From: JAICLV01 sp036380925
Lineage (GTDB): Bacteria > Actinomycetota > Actinomycetes > Acidothermales > Acidothermaceae
DNA length: 8,140 nucleotides
Assembly (NCBI GenBank): GCA_036380925.1
Contig: DASVDW010000098.1
Span: forward strand, 1 to 8,140
Direction: 5' to 3'
The notes beneath the pieces are model-generated. The model made no database searches, was not told the origin of the DNA, and worked only from the letters and a program-made list of their open reading frames with translations. Of this stretch, positions 1 to 8,140 are shown one piece after another (within the stretch, counting starts at the first letter, position 1; each line of letters begins with the position of its first letter). The translations under genes and the position numbers were made by a program.

Positions 1-689
1 TTGAAGTGCTGATTGCTCACTACCTCGGGCGTCAGTGGCGAATCGCCGATGTACTGCGGCGCGCCGGGGTCACCTTCGGCAACGCTGACGCCAAGATGAT
101 CCGCTAGTGCAAACGGCACCAGCGGAAGCACGTCAGCGGCGTCAAGTCCCTCCTCGGTCTGGTTCGGGCATACCAGCACCGCAAGCTTCGCCAGGACCAG
201 CAGCACCTGACGCACCACCAAGCGCCTTCCACCGGAGTGCGCCAGGTTAGCTACCTTCTGGCGCAAGTCTCCGTCGAACAACTCCAGGTAGGCGGCATCG
301 ACGTCTGTGCTTGATGCGCCTGGTGCGCCGATCCGCCCTAGCCACGTTGCAGCGAAGAGCAACACATCCCCGCGACCAAGCCTGGACAGTAAGTCCCGCA
401 CCCGACGGGGCGTGGCCGCAACGCCAGCAAGTTCTTCAAAAGTCAGGTAAACCGCAACGGTGTCCAGCGGCTGCGGCGCCCGGGCAGCCGCAGCGGGGAC
501 AAGCAGCCCACTAGGGCGCTGAACATACTCGTTGCGAAGTGCGACAGCGGCAGTGCCAGCGAACATCTGCCGTCCCGCAGTCATCGGCGCCAAGAACTGA
601 AACGCTGTCCCCGCCGGGCCGCCGCCCGTGAAGGTCGCCCGTAACTCGGCCATCTTCGCCGCGAACGCGCGTCGCCCCGGTTCGCTCAC
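1..689 (-). CDS. Unrecognised protein, N-terminal part only (gene runs off the left edge)
   Basis: I do not recognise this protein. The frame is open from a GTG at 687-689 to the window edge, giving 229 residues with no stop. The start is chosen because GGAAGG lies 7 bases upstream of the GTG; an in-frame ATG at residue 13 is the alternative. The visible part has no signal peptide and no obvious membrane span. It starts with a basic, Ala/Gly-rich stretch (residues 1-50). It then shows amphipathic, probably helical segments, for example TPRRVRDLLSRLGRGDVLLF (93-112) and RRLVVRQVLLVLAKLAVLVC (155-174). I see no catalytic motif. Codon choice (CTT, GTT, ACT, TTA, CTA) is less GC-biased than in nrdJ or lexA, which suggests accessory or transferred DNA. 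It lies downstream of nrdJ on the same strand, but a 201-bp gap with a strong hairpin separates them, so it is probably a separate unit. That it is a real gene rests on the long open frame, RBS and protein-like composition. Confidence 0.72.
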   Translation of the reverse strand, partial: MSEPGRRAFAAKMAELRATFTGGGPAGTAFQFLAPMTAGRQMFAGTAAVALRNEYVQRPSGLLVPAAAARAPQPLDTVAVYLTFEELAGVAATPRRVRDLLSRLGRGDVLLFAATWLGRIGAPGASSTDVDAAYLELFDGDLRQKVANLAHSGGRRLVVRQVLLVLAKLAVLVCPNQTEEGLDAADVLPLVPFALADHLGVSVAEGDPGAPQYIGDSPLTPEVVSNQHF

Positions 690-712
690 CGCTCTACCTT
701 CCCCCGCAGCGC

Positions 713-747
713 TGCTGGCCCGGCCCCGGTGCGGGGCCGGGCCAGCA
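713..747 (-). terminator. Perfect 16-bp GC-rich stem-loop, possible terminator after nrdJ
   Basis: Bases 713-728 pair without mismatch with 732-747 around a 3-base loop (GTG). No T-run follows on either strand, so it is not a classical intrinsic terminator, although actinobacterial terminators often lack a U-tail. It lies 144 bases past the nrdJ stop and 24 bases before the start of the next minus-strand gene. It could end the nrdRJ transcript or act in the leader of the unknown gene. Confidence 0.5.
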
Positions 748-778
748 TGGTGCGTGACTACCGTTTATCAACCGTCGT

Positions 779-800
779 GTATCAAGCAGGAACTTGATAC
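779..800. repeat. 8-bp inverted repeat GTATCAAG-N6-CTTGATAC, with an extra TATCAA at 766-771
   Basis: GTATCAAG (779-786) is the exact reverse complement of CTTGATAC (793-800). A further TATCAA lies at 766-771 in direct orientation, 14 bases before the one at 780-785. This is AT-richer than its surroundings and sits between nrdJ and the unknown gene. It could be an operator for the unknown gene or a recombination core site; the sequence alone does not decide. Confidence 0.4.
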
Positions 801-804
801 GGAA

Positions 805-885
805 TGACAGTGGCGAGCCGACTGTCTTTTTGCCGATTTTCCGCTGTCATTTCGCGAGCCGCAGCGCTGTCTTTTTCGCGAGCCT
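805..885. repeat. Degenerate short repeats built on CTGTC-T-run-GCGAGCC
   Basis: GCTGTCATTTCGCGAGCC (843-860) and GCTGTCTTTTTCGCGAGCC (866-884) are near-identical, 23 bases apart. CTGTCTTTTTG (822-832) repeats the left half and GGCGAGCC (812-819) the right half. GACAGT (806-811) pairs with ACTGTC (821-826), followed by five Ts, which looks like a plus-strand terminator although no plus-strand gene precedes it. TCGCGA at 876-881 and 885-890 is a second short inverted pair directly after the nrdJ stop. Confidence 0.45.
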
Positions 886-890
886 CGCGA

Positions 891-5048
<4,158 letters not shown>

Positions 5049-5060
5049 GTCTCGCTCCTC

Positions 5061-5089
5061 CACACCTAGACCAACACCACCATCTAGTG
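5061..5089 (-). promoter_or_regulatory. Possible internal NrdR-box pair before nrdJ
   Basis: CACCATCTAGTG (5078-5089) has CAC/GTG ends and a central CTAG. CACACCTAGACC (5061-5072) carries a second CTAG 18 bp away. Both resemble the CTAG-centred palindrome upstream of nrdR. The second directly abuts the nrdJ RBS, so a bound repressor there could block transcription or an internal promoter. The palindromes are imperfect and I rely on remembered family consensus, so this is tentative. Confidence 0.3.
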
Positions 5090-5127
5090 CCGGATTTCCC
5101 CCCGGCGAGGGTCGTTTCGGGCGCCTG

Positions 5128-5640
5128 TTAAGGCGTTGGGACGTCGCCCGGGCTGCCGCCCGGGACCGCGCCGGCCGCGTCTTCGCGCCGCAGGTCGCGC
5201 TCGGCCTTGAGCAGCGCGATCTCGGCCTCGAAGTCGTCGAGGGACTCAAACCCCCGGTAGACCGAGGCGAACCGCAGGAAAGCCACCTCATCGAGTTCGC
5301 GCAGCGGCTCCAGCACGGCGAGCCCGACGTCTTGGGTCGAGATCTCGCTGCAGCCGGTGGCGCGAAGATCGTCTTCGACCCGCTGGGCGAGGCGGGCCAG
5401 CGCGTCTTCGTCGACCGGCCGGCCGCGGCACGCCTTGCGCACGCCGTCGGCCACCTTCGCCCGGGAGAACGGCTCGCTCGCGCCCGACCGCTTGACGACG
5501 GACAGCGCGGCGGTCTCGACCGTGGTGAATCGGCGGCCGCACTCGGGGCAGGCGCGGCGGCGGCGGATCGCGGTGCCGTCGTCGGCGACGCGGCTGTCGA
5601 CGACCCGGGAATCGGAGTGCCGGCAGAAGGGGCAGTACAT
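5128..5640 (-). CDS. nrdR: NrdR, ATP-cone transcriptional repressor of ribonucleotide reductase genes
   Basis: A cytoplasmic DNA-binding repressor that senses ATP/dATP and shuts off nrd operons when dNTPs are sufficient. The 170-residue protein shows the N-terminal zinc ribbon with C3-x2-C6 and C31-x2-C34, the basic DNA-binding stretch IRRRRACPECGRRFTT, and then the ATP-cone domain (about 48-138; VVKRSGASEPFSRAKVADGV and the closing FLRFASVYRGFESLDDF). A short, Gly/Pro-rich acidic tail of about 20 residues follows the family core and varies between species. The ATG at 5640 fits the invariant MYCPFC start; GGAGG lies 10 bases upstream. It is followed 79 bp later by nrdJ on the same strand, the nrdRJ arrangement known in Streptomyces. 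Autoregulation is likely, because possible NrdR boxes lie about 110-155 bp upstream of its start. Confidence 0.98.
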   Translation of the reverse strand: MYCPFCRHSDSRVVDSRVADDGTAIRRRRACPECGRRFTTVETAALSVVKRSGASEPFSRAKVADGVRKACRGRPVDEDALARLAQRVEDDLRATGCSEISTQDVGLAVLEPLRELDEVAFLRFASVYRGFESLDDFEAEIALLKAERDLRREDAAGAVPGGSPGDVPTP

Positions 5641-5692
5641 GTCTTCGGCACCTCCCGACTACCTGCGGCTCTCGGCCCGGTTGTGGACCCAG

Positions 5693-5712
5693 CTGTGCAA
5701 CGACCTGTGCAA
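5693..5712. repeat. Tandem CTGTGCAA pair in the nrdR leader
   Basis: CTGTGCAA occurs at 5693-5700 and 5705-5712 (12-bp period). CTGTGC recurs at 5725-5730 and CTGTGG at 5757-5762, at steps of 12, 20 and 32 bp. All lie between the nrdR RBS and the probable operator region. The evenness is suggestive, but the motif is short and could be chance. Confidence 0.35.
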
Positions 5713-5725
5713 TTCGCCCTCAGCC

Positions 5726-5754
5726 TGTGCTCAAGCCCCCTCGCCTTGAGCACA
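5726..5754 (-). promoter_or_regulatory. Perfect 10-bp inverted repeat upstream of nrdR
   Basis: TGTGCTCAAG (5726-5735) is the exact reverse complement of CTTGAGCACA (5745-5754), with a 9-base loop. It ends 85 bases upstream of the nrdR start codon and its right arm overlaps a CACA/TGTG palindrome at 5751-5761. It may be an operator for a dimeric regulator, or a stem-loop in the nrdRJ mRNA leader. There is no T-run, so a terminator is less likely. Confidence 0.5.
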
Positions 5755-5794
5755 ACCTGTGGACGACTTACATCCATGTAACTACTAGATGTAG
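5751..5794 (-). promoter_or_regulatory. Possible NrdR-box pair upstream of nrdR, centres 32 bp apart
   Basis: CACAACCTGTG (5751-5761; CACA/TGTG ends) and CTACTAGATGTAG (5782-5794; CTAC/GTAG ends with CTAG inside) are short palindromes whose centres lie 32 bp apart. NrdR is known to bind pairs of boxes about three helical turns apart, which this spacing matches. A third palindrome, TTACATCCATGTAA (5768-5781), lies between them. I could not place a convincing -10/-35 pair here. Confidence 0.42.
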
Positions 5795-5830
5795 GGGCGC
5801 AACGTTAGGCCCGATGGACCTGCGGCGCAA

Positions 5831-5855
5831 GGGCCTCAGCCAACTTCGCTGGCCC
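5831..5855 (-). terminator. Weak stem-loop after the LysM gene
   Basis: GGGCC (5831-5835) pairs with GGCCC (5851-5855), and AGC (5838-5840) with GCT (5848-5850), with a 2-base bulge and a 7-base loop. It lies about 60 bases past the LysM gene stop and before nrdR, where a terminator would make sense. There is no U-tail on the minus strand. Confidence 0.3.
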
Positions 5856-5858
5856 GAC

Positions 5859-5891
5859 GGCGTGTCGTCAGCGTGTCGTCGGCGTGTCGTC
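5859..5891. repeat. Three tandem 11-bp repeats, GGCGTGTCGTC
   Basis: Units at 5859-5869, 5870-5880 and 5881-5891 read GGCGTGTCGTC, AGCGTGTCGTC and GGCGTGTCGTC, with one difference in 33 bases. The array starts 23 bases beyond the LysM gene stop, in the gap before nrdR. A period of 11 bp is about one helical turn, so the copies face the same side of the DNA. Function unknown; it could be slippage-generated. Confidence 0.75.
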
Positions 5892-5913
5892 GCGATTCGC
5901 GGTGATCACCGAC

Positions 5914-6399
5914 TTACGACGGCAAGACGAGCAGCTGACCGGCCTGCACCGAGGCGCTCGCCAGGCCGTTGCGATCGATGATCTGCTGCACGACAACCCG
6001 CGGATCGGCCTTCGGCGCCACCCGAGAGGCGATTGCCCACAGCGTGTCGCCGGGCTGCACGACAACGGTCGAACCGGCCGCGCCGGCGGCCGGCGGCGCC
6101 GCCGCGGAGCGGCCGCTCGCCGGCCCCATCGCGAGCGCGAGCACCAGCGCGCTCAGCAGCGAGGCGAGCAACACCAGCCCGAGCACCGCCACCAGCCGGC
6201 CGCGCCGGGTGAGCCGCAGCGGCGCCCGCCGCGCCGAGACGGCGGGCCGCTCGCCGCGTCGTCCAGGCTCGTCACACACCAGGCGAAGCCGCGGCCGCGG
6301 AAACGGCTCGACGGCGGTGATGGGCAGCGGCGCGAAGATCGCCGGGTCAACTTCAGGATCGGCGAGAGGGGCAAAGTCGAAATCAAGCACCGCGGTCAT
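5914..6399 (-). CDS. Membrane-anchored LysM protein, SOS-induced division suppressor type (ChiZ/DivS-like)
   Basis: Likely a cell-envelope protein made during the SOS response to delay division or remodel peptidoglycan. The 161-residue protein has a cytoplasmic, acidic then Arg-rich N-terminus (1-68), one membrane span (about 69-91, LVAVLGLVLLASLLSALVLA), a short Ala/Gly/Pro linker, and one C-terminal LysM domain (111-161, VVVQPGDTLWAIASRV...GQLLVLPS), which binds peptidoglycan outside the membrane. No catalytic domain is visible. The start is placed at the ATG 6397-6399, which has GGAGG 5 bases upstream. An in-frame ATG at 6450 would put the SOS box inside the coding sequence and lacks such a site. 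Position, size, topology and divergence from lexA match mycobacterial Rv2719c (ChiZ) and corynebacterial DivS, both SOS-regulated and next to lexA and nrdR. Homology by sequence beyond LysM is not shown here; the analogy rests mainly on context. Confidence 0.92.
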   Translation of the reverse strand: MTAVLDFDFAPLADPEVDPAIFAPLPITAVEPFPRPRLRLVCDEPGRRGERPAVSARRAPLRLTRRGRLVAVLGLVLLASLLSALVLALAMGPASGRSAAAPPAAGAAGSTVVVQPGDTLWAIASRVAPKADPRVVVQQIIDRNGLASASVQAGQLLVLPS

Positions 6400-6424
6400 G
6401 CCAGCCTCCGGGGAAGTAGAGGTC

Positions 6425-6440
6425 TCGAACGGTTGTTCGA
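6425..6440 (-). promoter_or_regulatory. Perfect SOS box (LexA operator) before the LysM gene
   Basis: TCGAACGGTTGTTCGA matches the actinobacterial LexA consensus TCGAAC-N4-GTTCGA at every defined base. It lies 25 bases upstream of the chosen LysM start, so LexA bound here should block its transcription. Confidence 0.92.
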
Positions 6441-6456
6441 TCGAACGCATGTACGA
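6441..6456 (-). promoter_or_regulatory. Second SOS box abutting the first, one mismatch
   Basis: TCGAACGCATGTACGA differs from the SOS consensus by one base in the right half (GTACGA instead of GTTCGA). It starts at the base after the first box ends, so the two 16-bp sites form a direct tandem. Their junction also creates the 12-bp palindrome GTTCGATCGAAC (6435-6446). Confidence 0.7.
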
Positions 6457-6490
6457 GTTCTACTCCAGGCCACCGACAAAAGCGAGACAC

Positions 6491-6510
6491 GTTCGAACAA
6501 ATGTTTGAAC
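6491..6510 (+). promoter_or_regulatory. SOS box of lexA
   Basis: TCGAAC-AAAT-GTTTGA (6493-6508) has one mismatch to consensus, within the longer near-palindrome GTTCGAAC-N4-GTTTGAAC. It overlaps the -35 element of the proposed lexA promoter and lies 57 bases before the lexA start, as expected for autorepression. Confidence 0.88.
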
Positions 6511-6533
6511 GCGCCGCCGGAACGGGCTAACGT
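6505..6533 (+). promoter_or_regulatory. Proposed lexA promoter
   Basis: The -35 is TTGAAC (6505-6510) and the -10 is TAACGT (6528-6533), with a 17-base spacer. The -10 fits the actinobacterial TANNNT pattern. The -35 is shared with the right arm of the SOS box, so LexA would exclude RNA polymerase. Transcription would begin near 6540, giving a leader of about 25 bases. Confidence 0.6.
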
Positions 6534-6565
6534 CTCCGGGAGATCACCAACCGAAGGAGCGCGAG

Positions 6566-7291
6566 ATGGCGCGGAGCGAGAGCAAGTCCGGGCCGAACAC
6601 CGTGGCCGACTTCCCTGACGGTCCGCCCGACGCCACCGGCCTCACGCCGCGCCAACACAAGGTGCTCGACGTCATCCGCGACTCCGTCGAGCACCGCGGC
6701 TACCCGCCGAGCATGCGCGAGATCGGCGAGGCGGTCGGCCTCACCTCGACGTCCAGCGTCTCCCACCAACTCGCCACGCTGCAGAAGAAGGGCTTCCTGC
6801 GCCGCGACCCCAACCGCCCGCGCGCCGTCGAGGTGCGTTCGCCAAAGACCGGGCCGGACGACGTGAGCGGCTCCGAGCCGGCCTTCGACGAGACCGACAG
6901 CGGCAACTCCCGGCCGGCCGCCACCTATGTGCCGCTGGTCGGCCGCATCGCCGCCGGTGGCCCGATCCTGGCCGAGCAGGCGGTCGAAGACGTCTTCCCG
7001 CTGCCCCGCCAGGTGGTCGGCGACGGCACGCTGTTCCTGCTGCAGGTCAAGGGCGACTCGATGGTCGACGCCGCGATCTGCGACGGCGACTGGGTGGTGG
7101 TCCGGCAGCAACCGGTGGCCGACAACGGCGACATCGTGGCCGCGATGATCGACGGCGAGGCGACGGTGAAGACGTTCAAGCGGCGCGACGGCCACATCTG
7201 GCTGATGCCGCACAACCCCAACTACGCGCCGATCCCCGGCGACGACGCGACCGTGCTCGGCCGGGTCACCGCGGTGCTGCGCCGGGTGTGA
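6566..7291 (+). CDS. lexA: LexA, SOS response repressor and self-cleaving peptidase (S24 family)
   Basis: Represses SOS genes by binding their operators. RecA filaments on damaged DNA trigger its self-cleavage. The 241-residue protein has the N-terminal winged helix-turn-helix (about 25-90; LTPRQHKVLDVI, YPPSMREIGEAVGLTSTSSV, then QLATLQKKGFLRRD). An acidic linker (91-118) follows, then the S24 peptidase domain. The cleavage site is Ala130-Gly131 (GRIAAGGPI). The catalytic dyad is Ser165 (VKGDSMVD) and Lys202 (ATVKTFKR), 37 residues apart as in E. coli LexA. The start ATG has AAGGAG 6 bases upstream. The N-terminal extension of about 24 residues before the HTH is common in actinobacterial LexA. 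It is divergent from the LysM gene, sharing a 166-bp region with three SOS boxes, and its stop lies inside the 3' end of the convergent deacetylase gene. Confidence 0.99.
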   Translation: MARSESKSGPNTVADFPDGPPDATGLTPRQHKVLDVIRDSVEHRGYPPSMREIGEAVGLTSTSSVSHQLATLQKKGFLRRDPNRPRAVEVRSPKTGPDDVSGSEPAFDETDSGNSRPAATYVPLVGRIAAGGPILAEQAVEDVFPLPRQVVGDGTLFLLQVKGDSMVDAAICDGDWVVVRQQPVADNGDIVAAMIDGEATVKTFKRRDGHIWLMPHNPNYAPIPGDDATVLGRVTAVLRRV

Positions 7292-8045
7292 CGCTCGGCG
7301 CGGCGAGCAGTTGGCTCACCGTCGCGAACCGGTAGCCGTCGTCGAGCAGGCCGCCGACGAGCCGGTCCAGCTGCGCCATCAGGTTGTCGTTCGGTTCCGG
7401 GCCGCCGTCGTGCGCGAGCACGATGCTGCCGGGCGACGCTTGCCGCAGCGTGGTGTCGACGTCGCCGCTCGGGTTGCTGCCCGTCACGTGGTCGGACCAC
7501 AACGCGACGCCGTACTCCAGCCGGGCGCAGGCGGCGAGCCCGACGCTGTCGATCCGCCCGTACGGCGGGCGGAACAGCGTCGGCGCCCGGCCGGTGATCT
7601 TCTCCACCAACTCGTGCGTCCGCTCGAGGCTGTCGTAGATGAACGCCTCGTCGTGATGGGTGACATCGGTGTGCGCCCAGGTGTGGTTGGCGAACTCATG
7701 ACCGGCGTCGGCCGCCCTCGCCGTCGGCGTCGGATCGGCGGCAAGCCGCCTGCCCACGAGGAAAAACGTGGCCACCACACCGCGACGTCGCAGCAACGCC
7801 AGCACCTTCGGCGTCCACTGCGCGGTCGGGCCGTCGTCGATGGTGAGCGCGACGAGTTTCTCGGACGGCGCGGCGCGAAACGCGACGTCAGCCCGGTAGG
7901 CGGCGGTTTTGCCCCCGGGCGTCGACGTGCGCGCGGTCGGGCTTTCGGCGGCGAACGCCGGTTCGCTGACAAAACCGACGCCGGCGCCAGCGACACTCCC
8001 CACCCCGAGCAAACCCAGGCTCGCAAGGAAACGCCGCCGATTCAC
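7266..8045 (-). CDS. Secreted polysaccharide deacetylase (NodB / carbohydrate esterase 4 family), Tat signal
   Basis: Probably removes N-acetyl groups from a cell-wall or extracellular glycan, possibly peptidoglycan; the substrate cannot be read from sequence. The 259-residue protein starts with a twin-arginine-type signal (NRRRFLASLGLLGVGSVAGA, residues 2-21) and a likely cut after AFA (32). The NodB motifs follow in order: TIDDGP (68-73; Asp70 catalytic base, Asp71 metal ligand), HTWAH (121-125; His121 and His125 metal ligands), RPPYG (159-163), WSD (183-185) and LAHD (210-213; His212). All metal and catalytic residues are present, so it should be active. The GTG start at 8043-8045 is chosen because it directly precedes the Tat motif; its RBS is weak and the frame is open further upstream to the window edge without an ATG. 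The gene runs toward lexA and the two coding regions overlap tail-to-tail by 26 bp. Confidence 0.93.
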   Translation of the reverse strand: MNRRRFLASLGLLGVGSVAGAGVGFVSEPAFAAESPTARTSTPGGKTAAYRADVAFRAAPSEKLVALTIDDGPTAQWTPKVLALLRRRGVVATFFLVGRRLAADPTPTARAADAGHEFANHTWAHTDVTHHDEAFIYDSLERTHELVEKITGRAPTLFRPPYGRIDSVGLAACARLEYGVALWSDHVTGSNPSGDVDTTLRQASPGSIVLAHDGGPEPNDNLMAQLDRLVGGLLDDGYRFATVSQLLAAPSVTPGAAPR

Positions 8046-8140
8046 AGCCGCGATTATCGACGGTCGCGATGAAGACGGTATGGAGAATGAGCCAGCTTCC
8101 GGTATCGGTTTGGCATCAACCGGTGTCTTCGTGAGTTGTG
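8046..8140. other. Right-edge segment without a supported gene
   Basis: This is the upstream region of the deacetylase gene. A plus-strand frame starting ATG at 8080 is open to the edge for about 20 codons (MENEPASG...), but it has no convincing RBS. A second ATG frame at 8070 ends in a stop before the edge. I saw no clear promoter. Confidence 0.5.

Noticed and set aside
5681..5767. DnaA-box-like words (TCCACA) upstream of nrdR
   Set aside because: Only partial matches to TTGTCCACA and no cluster of full boxes, so no case for an origin or DnaA control.
5049..5777. N-terminal extension of the nrdJ frame to 5777 (243 more codons)
   Set aside because: It overlaps nrdR in another frame, is low-complexity Arg/Ser/Pro-rich, and the ATG at 5048 has an excellent RBS and family-typical N-terminus.
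5641..5913. Cobalamin riboswitch before nrdR-nrdJ
   Set aside because: Looked for because NrdJ uses B12, but I saw no B12-box-like conserved core, and the 273-bp gap is filled by other short palindromes.
6527..7213. Minus-strand open frame of 228 codons opposite lexA
   Set aside because: Mirror of lexA codons, His/Arg/Val-rich, no domain; lexA is unambiguous.
7311..8072. Plus-strand open frame of 253 codons opposite the deacetylase
   Set aside because: Shadow frame; all NodB motifs are on the minus strand.
8080..8140. Start of a divergent plus-strand gene at the right edge
   Set aside because: About 20 open codons, no RBS at a usable distance, no recognisable sequence; too little to support.

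Overview
The window comes from a high-GC actinobacterium. The evidence is strong GC bias at third codon positions, GTG starts, TCGAAC-N4-GTTCGA SOS boxes of the actinobacterial type, and the gene order lexA / LysM gene / nrdR / nrdJ. This order combines the mycobacterial arrangement (lexA divergent from the LysM gene Rv2719c, followed by nrdR) with the Streptomyces nrdR-nrdJ pair. I cannot name the genus.

Layout from left to right. Positions 1-689 hold the N-terminal 229 residues of an unrecognised minus-strand gene that runs off the window; its codon use is visibly less GC-rich than its neighbours. Positions 690-890 are non-coding and structured: a perfect 16-bp GC stem-loop, an 8-bp inverted repeat (GTATCAAG/CTTGATAC) and a set of degenerate repeats ending at the nrdJ stop. 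Positions 891-5048 (minus) encode NrdJ, the adenosylcobalamin-dependent class II ribonucleotide reductase. It is interrupted at the APTG^TIG active-site loop by a 430-residue intein with an apparently intact LAGLIDADG homing endonuclease. Positions 5128-5640 (minus) encode NrdR, the repressor of ribonucleotide reductase genes. The 273 bp upstream of nrdR is dense with symmetry: possible NrdR boxes, a perfect 10-bp inverted repeat, and short tandem repeats. Positions 5914-6399 (minus) encode a membrane-anchored LysM protein of the ChiZ/DivS type. It is divergent from lexA (6566-7291, plus), and three SOS boxes lie between them. Positions 7266-8045 (minus) encode a Tat-type secreted polysaccharide deacetylase, convergent with lexA and overlapping it by 26 bp.

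How the genes fit together. LexA should repress itself and the LysM gene through the shared intergenic region. On DNA damage both would be induced, and the LysM protein would slow division or remodel the wall. NrdR senses nucleotide status and would repress the nrdR-nrdJ unit, which supplies dNTPs independently of oxygen by means of B12. The core of the window is thus a DNA-damage and dNTP-supply neighbourhood. The most unusual element is the intein inside NrdJ. The least explained part is the unknown gene at the left edge and the structured gap beside it.
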